DNA of 64,000 nt, taken from assembly GCA_964579825.1 (NCBI GenBank), contig CAZOHT010000007.1:1-64000 (forward strand). Reading direction: 5' to 3'. The number at the start of each line of letters is the position of its first letter. Positions within the stretch are counted from its first letter, which is position 1. Origin of the DNA: SPCO01 sp964579825. GTDB lineage: Bacteria; Chloroflexota; Limnocylindria; Limnocylindrales; CSP1-4. The translations under genes were made by a program, and so were the position numbers. This document shows, one piece after another, positions 25,719-34,234 of this stretch. The notes under the pieces are model-generated. The model did not search any database. It was not told the origin of the DNA and was given only the letters and a program-made list of their open reading frames with translations.

Positions 25719-25971
25719 GGAGGTCGACCCGGGTTGGCGGTTCGTCAGCATCGGGTTCGAGGGCGACGCCACCGATGTCGGCGGTTTCGACCCGTGGACG
25801 GTGGGGTGGACCTCCACCGGTGGGCACATCGTCGTGGCTCACCCGCAGTACCCGAACCAGCGGCACACGTTCCCGACGTATGAGGTCACCGGAGTGACCC
25901 CGCCGGTCCGGTTCGCGGCCGGTGAGTACTCCAACAGCGTCTGGGGCTTCTTCGTCCCGGTCGAGAGCTGA
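25711..25971 (+). CDS. Small hypothetical protein
   Basis: An 86-residue ORF overlapping the pepE end by 8 bases. It is rich in Trp, Gly and aromatic residues (GGFDPWTVGWTSTGGHIVVAHPQYP) and has no transmembrane segment. I do not recognise it; codon use matches the genome and the overlap suggests translational coupling. Confidence 0.55.
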   Translation: MTEEVDPGWRFVSIGFEGDATDVGGFDPWTVGWTSTGGHIVVAHPQYPNQRHTFPTYEVTGVTPPVRFAAGEYSNSVWGFFVPVES

Positions 25972-26106
25972 TCGCCACCTGCGCGAGCGGTACAGCCCCG
26001 ACGGTCCTGGATGTCCGGCGTGGCGGCGACCAGGGCCGACGTTCTGGGCGACCGCGTCTGGCGGGCGGCCGTGCTCCCTTCCGCTCCGTGCCGGGAGCGT
26101 CCGACC

Positions 26107-26126
26107 TGATGCCGCTGATCGTCAGC
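26107..26126 (+). repeat. Degenerate copy of 20-bp repeat seen at 56.8-57.4 kb
   Basis: TGATGCCGCTGATCGTCAGC differs at three positions from 57335-57354. It lies in the 226-base gap before deoC, where no other feature is visible. Confidence 0.4.
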
Positions 26127-26197
26127 AGGAACAGGAGTGGATCCCAGGGCGCACCCCAGGAAGTGCCTCTGGACGACCGGTGTATCCTCTCGCTCCC

Positions 26198-27178
26198 ATG
26201 ACCGCCACGAGACGCCCCGACAGCCCCGCGCGCGAGCGAGCCAACGAGCTCATCCGAGCGTGGGACCGGCGCCCCGGTCCGCTCGGGAACCTGCTCGGCC
26301 GGGTGACCTCGGTGGACCAGGTGGGGGTGGAGGAGCGGGTCGATTCGCTGAAGCGCCGGTCGATCAAGAAGGCGTCGAAGCTGTGGGCGCTGGACCTCTC
26401 GATCCGGATGATGGATCTCACCACGCTCGAGGGGAAGGACACGCCCGGCAAGGTGCGCGCGCTGTGCGCCAAGGCGATGCGACCGCAGCCCGGCGACCCG
26501 ACGATCCCCCATGTCGCCGCGATCTGCGTCTATCCCGCGCTCGTGGCCGAGGCGAAGGAGGCCCTGAAGGGTTCGGGCGTCAAGGTCGCCAGTGTCGCCA
26601 CCGGCTTCCCGTCCGGCCAGACGTTCCGCGACATCAAGATCGCCGAGACGCGCGCCGCGGTCGAAGCCGGCGCCGACGAGGTCGACATGGTCATCGACCG
26701 AGGCGCCTTCCTGTCGGGCGACTACGCCGCCGTCTTCGAGGAGATCGTCGACATCAAGGAGGCCGCCGGCGAGGCGCACCTCAAGGTCATCCTGGAGACC
26801 GGCGAGCTCGAGACGTACGACAACGTCCGCCGCGCGAGCGTCCTCGCGATGGCCGCCGGCGCCGACTTCATCAAGACCTCCACGGGCAAGGTGACACCCG
26901 CCGCGACCCTTCCGGTCACGCTGGTGATGCTCGAGGCGATCCGCGACTTCGAACGCGCGACCGGCCGCCAGGTCGGCATGAAGCCGGCCGGTGGGATCCG
27001 AACCGCCAAGGAAGCGATCCAGTACCTCGTCGTCCTGTACGAGACCCTCGGCCCGCGCTGGATGTCGCCCGACTGGTTCCGGTTCGGGGCCTCGTCGCTG
27101 CTCAACGACGTGCTGATGCAGATCCAGTTCCAGCGCAGCGGCCGCTACGCCGACCCGGACGACTTCACGCTCGACTGA
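26198..27178 (+). CDS. deoC: Deoxyribose-phosphate aldolase
   Basis: A 326-residue class I aldolase with Schiff-base Lys226 in ADFIKTSTGK and the second lysine in VGMKPAGGIRTAKEA. It is the longer DERA form with about 70 N-terminal extra residues, typical of one subgroup. It splits 2-deoxyribose-5-phosphate into glyceraldehyde-3-phosphate and acetaldehyde. A TATCCT box is 15 bases before the ATG. Aldehyde dehydrogenase and adenosine deaminase genes elsewhere in the window fit nucleoside salvage. Confidence 0.93.
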   Translation: MTATRRPDSPARERANELIRAWDRRPGPLGNLLGRVTSVDQVGVEERVDSLKRRSIKKASKLWALDLSIRMMDLTTLEGKDTPGKVRALCAKAMRPQPGDPTIPHVAAICVYPALVAEAKEALKGSGVKVASVATGFPSGQTFRDIKIAETRAAVEAGADEVDMVIDRGAFLSGDYAAVFEEIVDIKEAAGEAHLKVILETGELETYDNVRRASVLAMAAGADFIKTSTGKVTPAATLPVTLVMLEAIRDFERATGRQVGMKPAGGIRTAKEAIQYLVVLYETLGPRWMSPDWFRFGASSLLNDVLMQIQFQRSGRYADPDDFTLD

Positions 27179-27180
27179 TC

Positions 27181-28257
27181 GTGACGCCTGTCGCCGCGGC
27201 CATCCCGCGGATCCGCGTCTCCGGCTCCCACCGCGAGGTCGGTCGCGGGGTCGGCGTCGCCACGGCGCCGACCCTCCGCGATGCCGTCGCCTTCGATGCC
27301 GCCCTGCCGCCAGGACGTTCCCGCGACGAGCAGCTGGCCCTGGCGCGGCGCTACCGCGAGGCGACCCTCGCCGGGACGCCCTGGCTGGTCGAAGAGATCG
27401 ACGGAGCGGCCGAAGGTGCGGGCGTGGATCCGATCGCCTTGTTCGCCGCCTCGATCGAGGAGATCTGGACCGTGCGCCCGTCGCAGGCGACGGGCGGGGT
27501 GGCCGTCCAGGGCCGCTGCTCGGACCTGGTCGCCGGTCCGCCCGCGACGGCCGACGGACATCTCTGGGTCGCGCACACCAACGACCTGTCGCCGGCGTCC
27601 CGCGACGACGTCGTTGCGGTCGAGTGGCGTGTTCCTGGCGAGCCGGTCGTCTTCAGCCTCGGCATCGGACCGTGGATCAGCATCGGCTGGAACGACGCGG
27701 GACTGTCGCTGACCGGGAACGAACTGACGCCCGATGACGAGGTCGTCGGCGTGCCGCGCCTGCTGATGGTCCGTGAGCAGCTGACCGCCAGGTCCATGGA
27801 CGGGGCCGTGGCGATGGCGCTGAGGCCGGACCGGTCGTCGTCCTACAACACCGTCTTCGGCATGCCGGATGGGCGGTTCGTGAACGTGGAGGGCTCCGCG
27901 ACCGACGCGGAACTCGAAGGACTCGGCGCCGACGGACGGTTCGCGCACACCAATCACTACGCCTGCGCCCGGATGCTGAGCCATGAGGGCGACCCGGCGT
28001 ACGCCGTCCTGTCCGGGGTGCGGCTCGACCGGGCCCGCGCGCTGCTGCGTTCGGCCGAGGATGGGTCGATCGATGCCGACTGGCTGCGCGCCGCCCTGTC
28101 CGACCACGCCAGCCATCCGTCCATCTGTCGACATCCCGAGACGGACGGCGTGAGCGCGACAGCGTTCTGGTGCATCGTCGACGTCACGGCCGGCGACATC
28201 CGATTCGGCCTGGGCAACCCGTGCGAGCCGGGGGAGGAGCGGTTCGCCTTCGGGTGA
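27181..28257 (+). CDS. C45 family autoproteolytic acyltransferase/peptidase
   Basis: A 358-residue Ntn-hydrolase-like protein similar to acyl-CoA:6-aminopenicillanate acyltransferases. The likely nucleophile is Cys113 in QGRCSDL, and conserved blocks AHTNDLSP, GNELTP and HTNHYAC follow. C45 members cleave themselves ahead of the Cys and then process amide bonds; the substrate is unknown. GTG 27181 is 2 bases after the deoC stop, so the genes are likely co-transcribed, though no pathway link is obvious. Confidence 0.75.
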   Translation: MTPVAAAIPRIRVSGSHREVGRGVGVATAPTLRDAVAFDAALPPGRSRDEQLALARRYREATLAGTPWLVEEIDGAAEGAGVDPIALFAASIEEIWTVRPSQATGGVAVQGRCSDLVAGPPATADGHLWVAHTNDLSPASRDDVVAVEWRVPGEPVVFSLGIGPWISIGWNDAGLSLTGNELTPDDEVVGVPRLLMVREQLTARSMDGAVAMALRPDRSSSYNTVFGMPDGRFVNVEGSATDAELEGLGADGRFAHTNHYACARMLSHEGDPAYAVLSGVRLDRARALLRSAEDGSIDADWLRAALSDHASHPSICRHPETDGVSATAFWCIVDVTAGDIRFGLGNPCEPGEERFAFG

Positions 28258-28296
28258 TGCGGACGTGGCGTCGGATCGTCGGTCCATGACCGTGAC

Positions 28297-28327
28297 CTTA
28301 ACGTTAACGTAAAGGTTGTGGTAGCAT
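28297..28327 (+). promoter_or_regulatory. MerR-type palindromic operator and -10 box
   Basis: CCTTAACGTTAACGTAAAGG (28297-28316) is a near-perfect 20-base palindrome, and TAGCAT (28322-28327) begins 13 bases before the merR ATG. MerR-family proteins bind such dyads between promoter elements, so the regulator probably controls its own operon with the MFS pump. Confidence 0.7.
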
Positions 28328-28334
28328 CCGGGAG

Positions 28335-28892
28335 ATGTCATCGCCCCCGACCGCCCCGGCCACGCTGGCCCAGCCACCACTCCTCCGCATCCAGGAAGTC
28401 GCCGCCGAGACCGGCCTCACGACGCGCGCGATCCGCTACTACGAAGAGATCGGCCTGCTCGAGCCGGCGGCCCGCTCGGATGGGGCCTATCGCCTGTACG
28501 ACCCGAGCGACCTCGAGCGCCTGCGCTTCATCAAGAGCCTGCGTGACGATGCCGGCTTCTCGTTGGCCCAGGTCGGCCAGCTGCTCGAGGACGAACTCGC
28601 GCGCGAGCGCAACCGGGAACGCCTCAGGACCGCCCAGGATCCGGACGAGCGGCGGGCGATCATCCTGGACGCCCGCGCCCGCGTCGACGGCCAGATCGCG
28701 ACGCTCGAAGCCAAGGCCGCCCGCCTGGCCACGATGATCGACGAGGCGAGAGCCCGGCGCGCCCACATCGACGGCCACCTCGCCGAGCTCGACGGCGGGC
28801 CGGCGCCGCATCCACCGGTGGGGGGTGGCCAGCATCCACCGCTCACCCAGCCTCCGCCGCTGGGTCGGGGCGGGCGGGAGCGCGGGCGGTGA
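28335..28892 (+). CDS. MerR family transcriptional regulator
   Basis: A 185-residue protein with the N-terminal MerR helix-turn-helix IQEVAAETGLTTRAIRYYEEIGLLEPAARSDGAYRLY, a long dimerisation helix and a low-complexity Gly/Pro/His tail that has no metal-binding Cys. Its ligand is therefore not a thiol-bound metal and may be a drug or small molecule. It overlaps the MFS gene (GTGA at 28889), which is the likely target. Confidence 0.87.
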   Translation: MSSPPTAPATLAQPPLLRIQEVAAETGLTTRAIRYYEEIGLLEPAARSDGAYRLYDPSDLERLRFIKSLRDDAGFSLAQVGQLLEDELARERNRERLRTAQDPDERRAIILDARARVDGQIATLEAKAARLATMIDEARARRAHIDGHLAELDGGPAPHPPVGGGQHPPLTQPPPLGRGGRERGR

Positions 28893-30166
28893 TCGGGCGG
28901 GACTCCCTGCCGATCTCGCGCCTGTCGGCGTCGCGCGGCGCGACGGCGTTCCGGCACCGGAACTACCGCATCTTCTTCGCCGGTCAGGCCGTGTCGCTCG
29001 TCGGGACGTGGATGCAGCAGGTCGCCCAGGCCTGGCTCGTCCTGGAGCTGACCGGCGACCCGATCTGGCTCGGCATCGTCGCCGCGGCGCAGTTCATCCC
29101 GGTGATGATCCTCGGCCTGTTCGCCGGGGTCGCGGCCGACGCCCTGCCCAAGCGCGAGACCCTCATCGGCACCCAGGTCGTGATGATGACCCTCGCGGTG
29201 ATCCTGACCATCCTCACCGTGACCGGCCTCGTGCAGGTCTGGATGATCCTCGTGCTCGCGATCCTGCTCGGGTGCGCGAACGCGGTGGACATGCCGGTCC
29301 GCCAGTCGTTCGCCATCGAACTCGTTGGGCGCGAGGATGTCGGCAACGCCGTCGCCCTCAACTCCGCGATGTTCAACGGCTCGCGCATCGTGGGCCCGGC
29401 ACTCGCCGGCCTGACCATCGGCGCATTCGGTGTCGCCGCGGCGTTCGCGGTGAATGCCCTGAGCTTCCTCGCGGTCATCGTCGCGCTGCTCATGCTGGAC
29501 GACACGACCCTGCGGACGCGGCCGCGCATGGCGACCCCGCACTCGGCCGGTGAGGTCATCGACAACCTCGTCGAGGGCCTGCGCTACGTCCGCCAGACAC
29601 CGCTCGTGCTGCTGGCCGTCCTGGTGGTCGGGGCCGTGGCCACGTTCGGCATGAACTTCAGCGTCCTCATCCCGGCCTTCGCGGCCGACGATCTCGCGAG
29701 CGGCGCCGCCGGGTATGGCTTCCTGATGGCGGCATCGGGCGTCGGATCGCTCGTCGCCGCGTTGCTGCTCGCATTCCGCGGCAAGCCGCGGGCCAGTCGC
29801 ATCGCGACCGGCGCGGTCATCCTGGGGCTCGCCTCCATGGCGATGGCGGCCACGACCATGTACGCCGTCGCCCTCGTCCTGATGATCCTCATCGGCTACG
29901 GTGGCATCTCCATGGCGGCCACGGCCAACGCCACGATCCAACTGGCCGTGCCGGACCAGCTGCGAGGTCGCGTGATGAGCGTCTACACCACGATCTTCGC
30001 CAGTTCCGCCCCGATCGGCGGGCTGCTGATGGGCGCCATCGCGTCCGGGTTCGGGCCGGCCGTGGCGATCGGGATCGGCGGGATCCTGAGCGGCCTCGTC
30101 GGACTCGCGGCCGGCGTCTGGCTGCGCGGCCAGCGCGCGTCCGCCCAGGTGCCCGTGGCGGTCTGA
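28889..30166 (+). CDS. MFS efflux transporter (MFS_3, EntS-like)
   Basis: A 425-residue transporter with about 11-12 hydrophobic segments and MFS signatures FRNYRIFFAGQAVSLVGTWMQQVAQAWLVLEL and ALPKRETLI, typical of the EntS/MFS_3 exporter group. It is translationally coupled to the MerR regulator. Drug or siderophore-type substrate export is inferred from family, not seen. Confidence 0.87.
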   Translation: MIGRDSLPISRLSASRGATAFRHRNYRIFFAGQAVSLVGTWMQQVAQAWLVLELTGDPIWLGIVAAAQFIPVMILGLFAGVAADALPKRETLIGTQVVMMTLAVILTILTVTGLVQVWMILVLAILLGCANAVDMPVRQSFAIELVGREDVGNAVALNSAMFNGSRIVGPALAGLTIGAFGVAAAFAVNALSFLAVIVALLMLDDTTLRTRPRMATPHSAGEVIDNLVEGLRYVRQTPLVLLAVLVVGAVATFGMNFSVLIPAFAADDLASGAAGYGFLMAASGVGSLVAALLLAFRGKPRASRIATGAVILGLASMAMAATTMYAVALVLMILIGYGGISMAATANATIQLAVPDQLRGRVMSVYTTIFASSAPIGGLLMGAIASGFGPAVAIGIGGILSGLVGLAAGVWLRGQRASAQVPVAV

Positions 30167-30171
30167 CGACC

Positions 30172-31092
30172 ATGATCGTCGTCGCCGGCGAGGCCCTCAT
30201 CGATCTCATCCTCCACCCGGACGGCCGGCTCGCGGCCATCCCGGGCGGGGGCCCGTACAACACGGCGCGGACCATCGGCCGGCTGGGCGGCGATGTCCGA
30301 TTCCTCGGACGGCTGTCCGACGATCGGTTCGGGCAGACCCTGGCCCGCGGTCTCGCGGTGGACGGCGTGGACGTGTCGGCGATCATCCGCACGGAGGCCC
30401 CGACGACGCTGGCCATCGCCGAACTCGACGAGGGCGGAGCGGCGACCTACCGCTTCCACACGGCCGAGACCGCGGCGCCGGAGCTCACACCCGACGATGT
30501 CGATGCGGCGCTGGCGACGACCCCCCAGGCGTTCCACATCGGCACGCTAGGCCTCGTCCTCGAGCCGATCGCTTCCTCGCTGGGCGATGCCGTGACGCGC
30601 CTCGGCCAGGACACCCTGCTCATGGTGGATCCCAACTGTCGCCCGACGGTCATCCCGGACCGCGAGGCCTACCTGGCCCGCCTGTCACCCATCCTCGCCC
30701 GCGCCGATGTCGTCAAGGTCAGTGCGGATGACCTCGCGTTCCTGGCGCCCGGTCCGACGGCGCTCGATGGCGCCCGCGGCCTGGTCCGGGCCGGCGCCCG
30801 TCTCGTCCTGCTGACCGACGGCGCGCGCACCGTCTGGCTGGTGACAGCCGGCTTCGACGCCGAGCTTCCGGTCCCACGGGTGGACGTCGTGGACACCGTC
30901 GGCAGCGGCGATGCGTTCGGCGGCGCCTTCCTGGCCTGGTGGATCGAGCACGGACTGGGCCGCGCCGATCTGGCCGATCGGACCGTCGTCGAGGCGGCGG
31001 CCGGGGCGGCGATCTCGGTCGCCAGCCTTACCTGCCAGCGCCCCGGCGCCGATCCGCCCACCCGAGCCGAGGCCGGCTGGGTGGCGCGCTGA
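30172..31092 (+). CDS. PfkB family carbohydrate kinase
   Basis: A 306-residue ribokinase-like protein with the N-terminal GEALIDLI and GGGPYNTARTIGRLGG motif and the C-terminal active-site DTVGSGDAFGGAFLAWW with catalytic Asp. Most similar in layout to fructokinase/2-keto-3-deoxygluconate kinases. The exact sugar cannot be fixed. It starts 5 bases after the MFS gene. Confidence 0.85.
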   Translation: MIVVAGEALIDLILHPDGRLAAIPGGGPYNTARTIGRLGGDVRFLGRLSDDRFGQTLARGLAVDGVDVSAIIRTEAPTTLAIAELDEGGAATYRFHTAETAAPELTPDDVDAALATTPQAFHIGTLGLVLEPIASSLGDAVTRLGQDTLLMVDPNCRPTVIPDREAYLARLSPILARADVVKVSADDLAFLAPGPTALDGARGLVRAGARLVLLTDGARTVWLVTAGFDAELPVPRVDVVDTVGSGDAFGGAFLAWWIEHGLGRADLADRTVVEAAAGAAISVASLTCQRPGADPPTRAEAGWVAR

Positions 31093-31105
31093 GCCGACCT
31101 GCGGG

Positions 31106-31111
31106 TACGCT
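31106..31111 (+). promoter_or_regulatory. Leaderless-type -10 box TACGCT
   Basis: TACGCT begins 13 bases before the ATG of the murein endopeptidase gene at 31119. Confidence 0.45.
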
Positions 31112-31118
31112 GTCGCCC

Positions 31119-32102
31119 ATGTTCCGTACCATCTCGCCCATGCCCCGACGCGTCCGCCTGCTCCTGCCGACCCTCCTGGCCCTCGTCGCGCTGACATCGC
31201 TGGCGCCCAGCGCGGCTGCGTTGACGGTCGTCTATCCCACCCTGAGCCTCGGGAATCGCGGCGCGGACGTTCGAGCGCTCCAGGCGACGCTGATCGACAA
31301 GGGCTACCCGCAGACCTTCGACGGCATCTTCGGGACGGTGACGCGCGACGCGGTCAAGGGCTTCCAGAGCACGCACGGCCTGACGGTCACCGGGGTCGCG
31401 GACAGCCTGACCTGGAACCGGATGCTCACGCCGGTCTCGACGGGGAGTACCGGCATGCCGGTCCGGGTCCTCCAGCGCCAACTCATCGAGAAACTGGGGG
31501 CGAAGGTCCCGGTCGATGGCATCTATGGCACGGCCACCCGCGCCGCCGTCATCGCGTTCCAGAAGCACATGGGCCTGACCGCGAACGGGATCGTCGGCCT
31601 GCAGACCTGGCGTTGGCTCCTATGGCACTACGAGCGACCCTCGTTCAATCAGACGACGTTGTGCGACTACAGCGTCGGCAACGGTCCGGCGAACTGGGGC
31701 GTCGGGTCGGCCATCGGGCAGCTGGAGGGGGCGGCGTCGATCGTCGCGACCGGCGGCTACGGCCGGGTCGCCGTCGGCGACGTCGGGTTCGAGCACGGCG
31801 GGGACATCCCTGGCCACATCTCCCACGAGGTCGGGCTCGACGTGGACGTCCGGCCCATGCGCAAGGACGAGCGGCAATGCAGCTGGGGGACCAACTGGCG
31901 GCATTCCACCTACGACCGGACCGCCACGCGCGTGCTCATCCGGGCGATCCGGGCGGCCGCGCCCGGCCACGTGAAGCTGATCTACTTCAACGATCCCGTG
32001 CTGATCGAGCAGGGCCTGGTCCGGGCGTACCCCGGCCACGACGACCACCTGCACATCCGCTACTGCGTGACCGGCTTCGCGGATCCCGCCTACCGCTGCT
32101 AG
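31119..32102 (+). CDS. Penicillin-insensitive murein endopeptidase with two peptidoglycan-binding domains
   Basis: A 327-residue secreted protein: signal peptide (residues 1-35, LLLPTLLALVALTSLAPSAAA), two PG_binding_1 repeats (about 45-100 and 110-170, each with a D-G-I-F/Y-G-T pattern), and an M74/MepA-like LAS metalloprotease domain. Zinc motifs are H-x-x-G-x-D-x-D in SHEVGLDVDV and H-x-H in DDHLHIRY. MepA enzymes cut meso-DAP cross-links in peptidoglycan. A cell-wall remodelling role follows. Confidence 0.9.
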   Translation: MFRTISPMPRRVRLLLPTLLALVALTSLAPSAAALTVVYPTLSLGNRGADVRALQATLIDKGYPQTFDGIFGTVTRDAVKGFQSTHGLTVTGVADSLTWNRMLTPVSTGSTGMPVRVLQRQLIEKLGAKVPVDGIYGTATRAAVIAFQKHMGLTANGIVGLQTWRWLLWHYERPSFNQTTLCDYSVGNGPANWGVGSAIGQLEGAASIVATGGYGRVAVGDVGFEHGGDIPGHISHEVGLDVDVRPMRKDERQCSWGTNWRHSTYDRTATRVLIRAIRAAAPGHVKLIYFNDPVLIEQGLVRAYPGHDDHLHIRYCVTGFADPAYRC

Positions 32103-32114
32103 TTGGACGGGGCG

Positions 32115-32645
32115 TCAGGCCCCGTCGGACTCGTCGTTCTCCGCCTCGGCGAGCGCATCCTCGAGCTCGTCCTCCATCGCGTCGACTTCGGGCTTGGACG
32201 AGAAGATCGCGATCCCGCCGAAGATGTTGAAGCCGTCGACGGTGAGACGCGGCGCATCCGGCGCTCGATCGAAGGCGGGTCGCACGTCCGCGCAGCCGCC
32301 GAAGACACTGATCATGGCCAGTTCGACGTTCCAGGTCTCGGGGACGATCAGCCGCCCGCCACCGAAGATGGCCCGGATGGTCAGGTGAGCGCCACCCGGA
32401 TCGAGGCGAACGCCGCGCAGGTCGAGGTCACCGCCGCCGTACCAGAGCAGGACGCTGCCGCCGCGGAACGCGGTCGCGTGGCTCTCGAATTCGACCGGCG
32501 CGAGGATGGCGGTGATCGCCACCTCGTCGTCCGCATCCGTGCCGACCGACGGGAAGCGGCGCTTCGCCACGGCCGCCCCGACCAGGCTCGACCCGAACGC
32601 CAGGACCAACCCGCCGAAGACGAGCCTGAACAGTCGACCGATCAC
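32115..32645 (-). CDS. LiaF-like cell-wall-stress response domain protein
   Basis: A 176-residue protein with an N-terminal hydrophobic helix (residues 4-24) and a C-terminal parallel-beta domain with repeated FGG turns (AIFGGGRLIVPETWNVEL, SVFGGCAD, NIFGGIAIF), as in LiaF/DUF2154 proteins. A strong AGGGAGG site precedes the GTG start. LiaF inhibits LiaS-type sensors in Firmicutes; there is no LiaRS pair here. It is divergent from the aldehyde dehydrogenase. Confidence 0.72.
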   Translation of the reverse strand: MIGRLFRLVFGGLVLAFGSSLVGAAVAKRRFPSVGTDADDEVAITAILAPVEFESHATAFRGGSVLLWYGGGDLDLRGVRLDPGGAHLTIRAIFGGGRLIVPETWNVELAMISVFGGCADVRPAFDRAPDAPRLTVDGFNIFGGIAIFSSKPEVDAMEDELEDALAEAENDESDGA

Positions 32646-32710
32646 CGCGCCACCTCCCTGGAGCTTCGCGCGCGACGGGGCGTCGAAGCCTGAGTACCAT
32701 GATGCACGCC

Positions 32711-34234
32711 ATGTCCACCGAGTCCCGGGTCCCTGTCATCCCGAGCGCCCAGGGCGCTGCATCCAGCTGGGGCTTCGGCGACGGCCAGGCGATCCCGTGG
32801 GAGTATGCGCCGGCCCCCGAGGCGCGTGACATCGTGACGCTCAAGGAGCGCTACGGCCTGTTCATCGGCGGTCGCGACGTCCCGGCCTCGGACGGTGGCA
32901 CCTTCACGTCCGTGGATCCCGCCACGGAACTCGCGCTGGCCGACGTCGCGAAGGCGACCCCGGCCGACATCGACAAGGCGGTCCGTGCGGCCCGGCGTGC
33001 CGGCAGCCGGTCCTGGGGCAACCTCCCCGGCCGCGAGCGCGCCAAGTACCTGTTCCGTATCGCCCGGATCCTGCAGGAGCGGTCGCGCGAGTTCGCCGTC
33101 CTCGAATCGATGGATTCCGGGAAGCCGATCAAGGAGAGCCGGGACGTGGACGTGCCGCTCGCCGCGTCCCACTTCTGGTACTACGCGGGCTGGGCGGACA
33201 AGCTCGAGTACGCGTTCCCGGGCCGGACGGCCCATCCGCTGGGTGTCGCCGCGCAGATCATCCCGTGGAACTTCCCGCTGCTCATGCTGGCCTGGAAGAT
33301 CGCCCCCGCGCTGGCCGCCGGCAACACGGTCGTCCTGAAGCCCGCGTCCACCACCCCGCTGACCGCCCTGCTGTTCGCCGAGGTGTGCCGTGAGGCGGAC
33401 CTGCCGCCCGGTGTCGTCAACATCGTCCCCGGGCCCGGGGCGGTGGGGATGTCCCTGGTGACCCATCCCGGCGTGGACAAGGTCGCGTTCACGGGTTCGA
33501 CCGAGATCGGCCGGCTCATCGCCAAGGGCGTGGCCGGGACGGACAAGGGCCTGACGCTGGAGCTCGGCGGCAAGGCCGCCAACATCGTGTTCGACGACGC
33601 GCCTCTGGACCAGGCGGTCGAGGGCATCGTCAACGGCATCTACTTCAACCAGGGCGAGGTGTGTTGCGCCGGGTCGCGCCTCCTCGTCCAGGAGTCCGTC
33701 GCGGACACGCTGATCGACAAGCTCAAGGACCGGCTGTCCACGATCCGGGTGGGGGACCCGCTCGACAAGAACACGGACGTCGGCGCGATCAACTCGCGCT
33801 CGCAGCTCGAGAAGATCACCGAACTGGTCCAGAGCGGCGTCGACGAGGGCGCCGAGCTGTACCAGCCGGCCTGCGACCTGCCCGAACGCGGCTACTTCTT
33901 CCGCCCGACGCTGTTCACGAACGTCGCCCAGAGCCACCGGATCGCGCGCGAGGAGATCTTCGGGCCGGTCCTGTCCGTGCTCACGTTCCGGACGCCGGAC
34001 GAGGCGGTGGAGAAGGCCAACAACACGGCGTACGGCCTGTCGGCCGGGATCTGGACCGACAAGGGCAGCCGGATCCTGCACATGGTGTCGAAGATGCGGG
34101 CCGGCGTGGTCTGGGCCAACACGTTCAACCGGTTCGACCCGACGTCGCCGTTCGGCGGCTACAAGGAGTCGGGCTTCGGGCGCGAGGGCGGGATGCACGG
34201 GCTGTACGCCTACGTCCGCCTGGAGGACCGCTGA
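32711..34234 (+). CDS. NAD(P)-dependent aldehyde dehydrogenase
   Basis: A 507-residue ALDH from the third in-frame ATG (32711), 16 bases after a TACCAT box. It has the NAD-binding FTGSTEIGRLIAKG, the catalytic glutamate in LELGGKAANIVF and the nucleophile Cys318 in NQGEVCCAG. Its stop overlaps the ATG of a second ALDH-like gene (ATGA). Together the two, 507 plus 322 residues, match the domain order of two-domain ALDH16 proteins, whose second domain is catalytically dead. Confidence 0.9.
   Translation: MSTESRVPVIPSAQGAASSWGFGDGQAIPWEYAPAPEARDIVTLKERYGLFIGGRDVPASDGGTFTSVDPATELALADVAKATPADIDKAVRAARRAGSRSWGNLPGRERAKYLFRIARILQERSREFAVLESMDSGKPIKESRDVDVPLAASHFWYYAGWADKLEYAFPGRTAHPLGVAAQIIPWNFPLLMLAWKIAPALAAGNTVVLKPASTTPLTALLFAEVCREADLPPGVVNIVPGPGAVGMSLVTHPGVDKVAFTGSTEIGRLIAKGVAGTDKGLTLELGGKAANIVFDDAPLDQAVEGIVNGIYFNQGEVCCAGSRLLVQESVADTLIDKLKDRLSTIRVGDPLDKNTDVGAINSRSQLEKITELVQSGVDEGAELYQPACDLPERGYFFRPTLFTNVAQSHRIAREEIFGPVLSVLTFRTPDEAVEKANNTAYGLSAGIWTDKGSRILHMVSKMRAGVVWANTFNRFDPTSPFGGYKESGFGREGGMHGLYAYVRLEDR

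Noticed and set aside
26137..27180. Open frame extending the C45 peptidase gene upstream through deoC
   Set aside because: The upstream part is an off-frame reading of deoC; the GTG at 27181 follows the deoC stop and gives the family-length protein.
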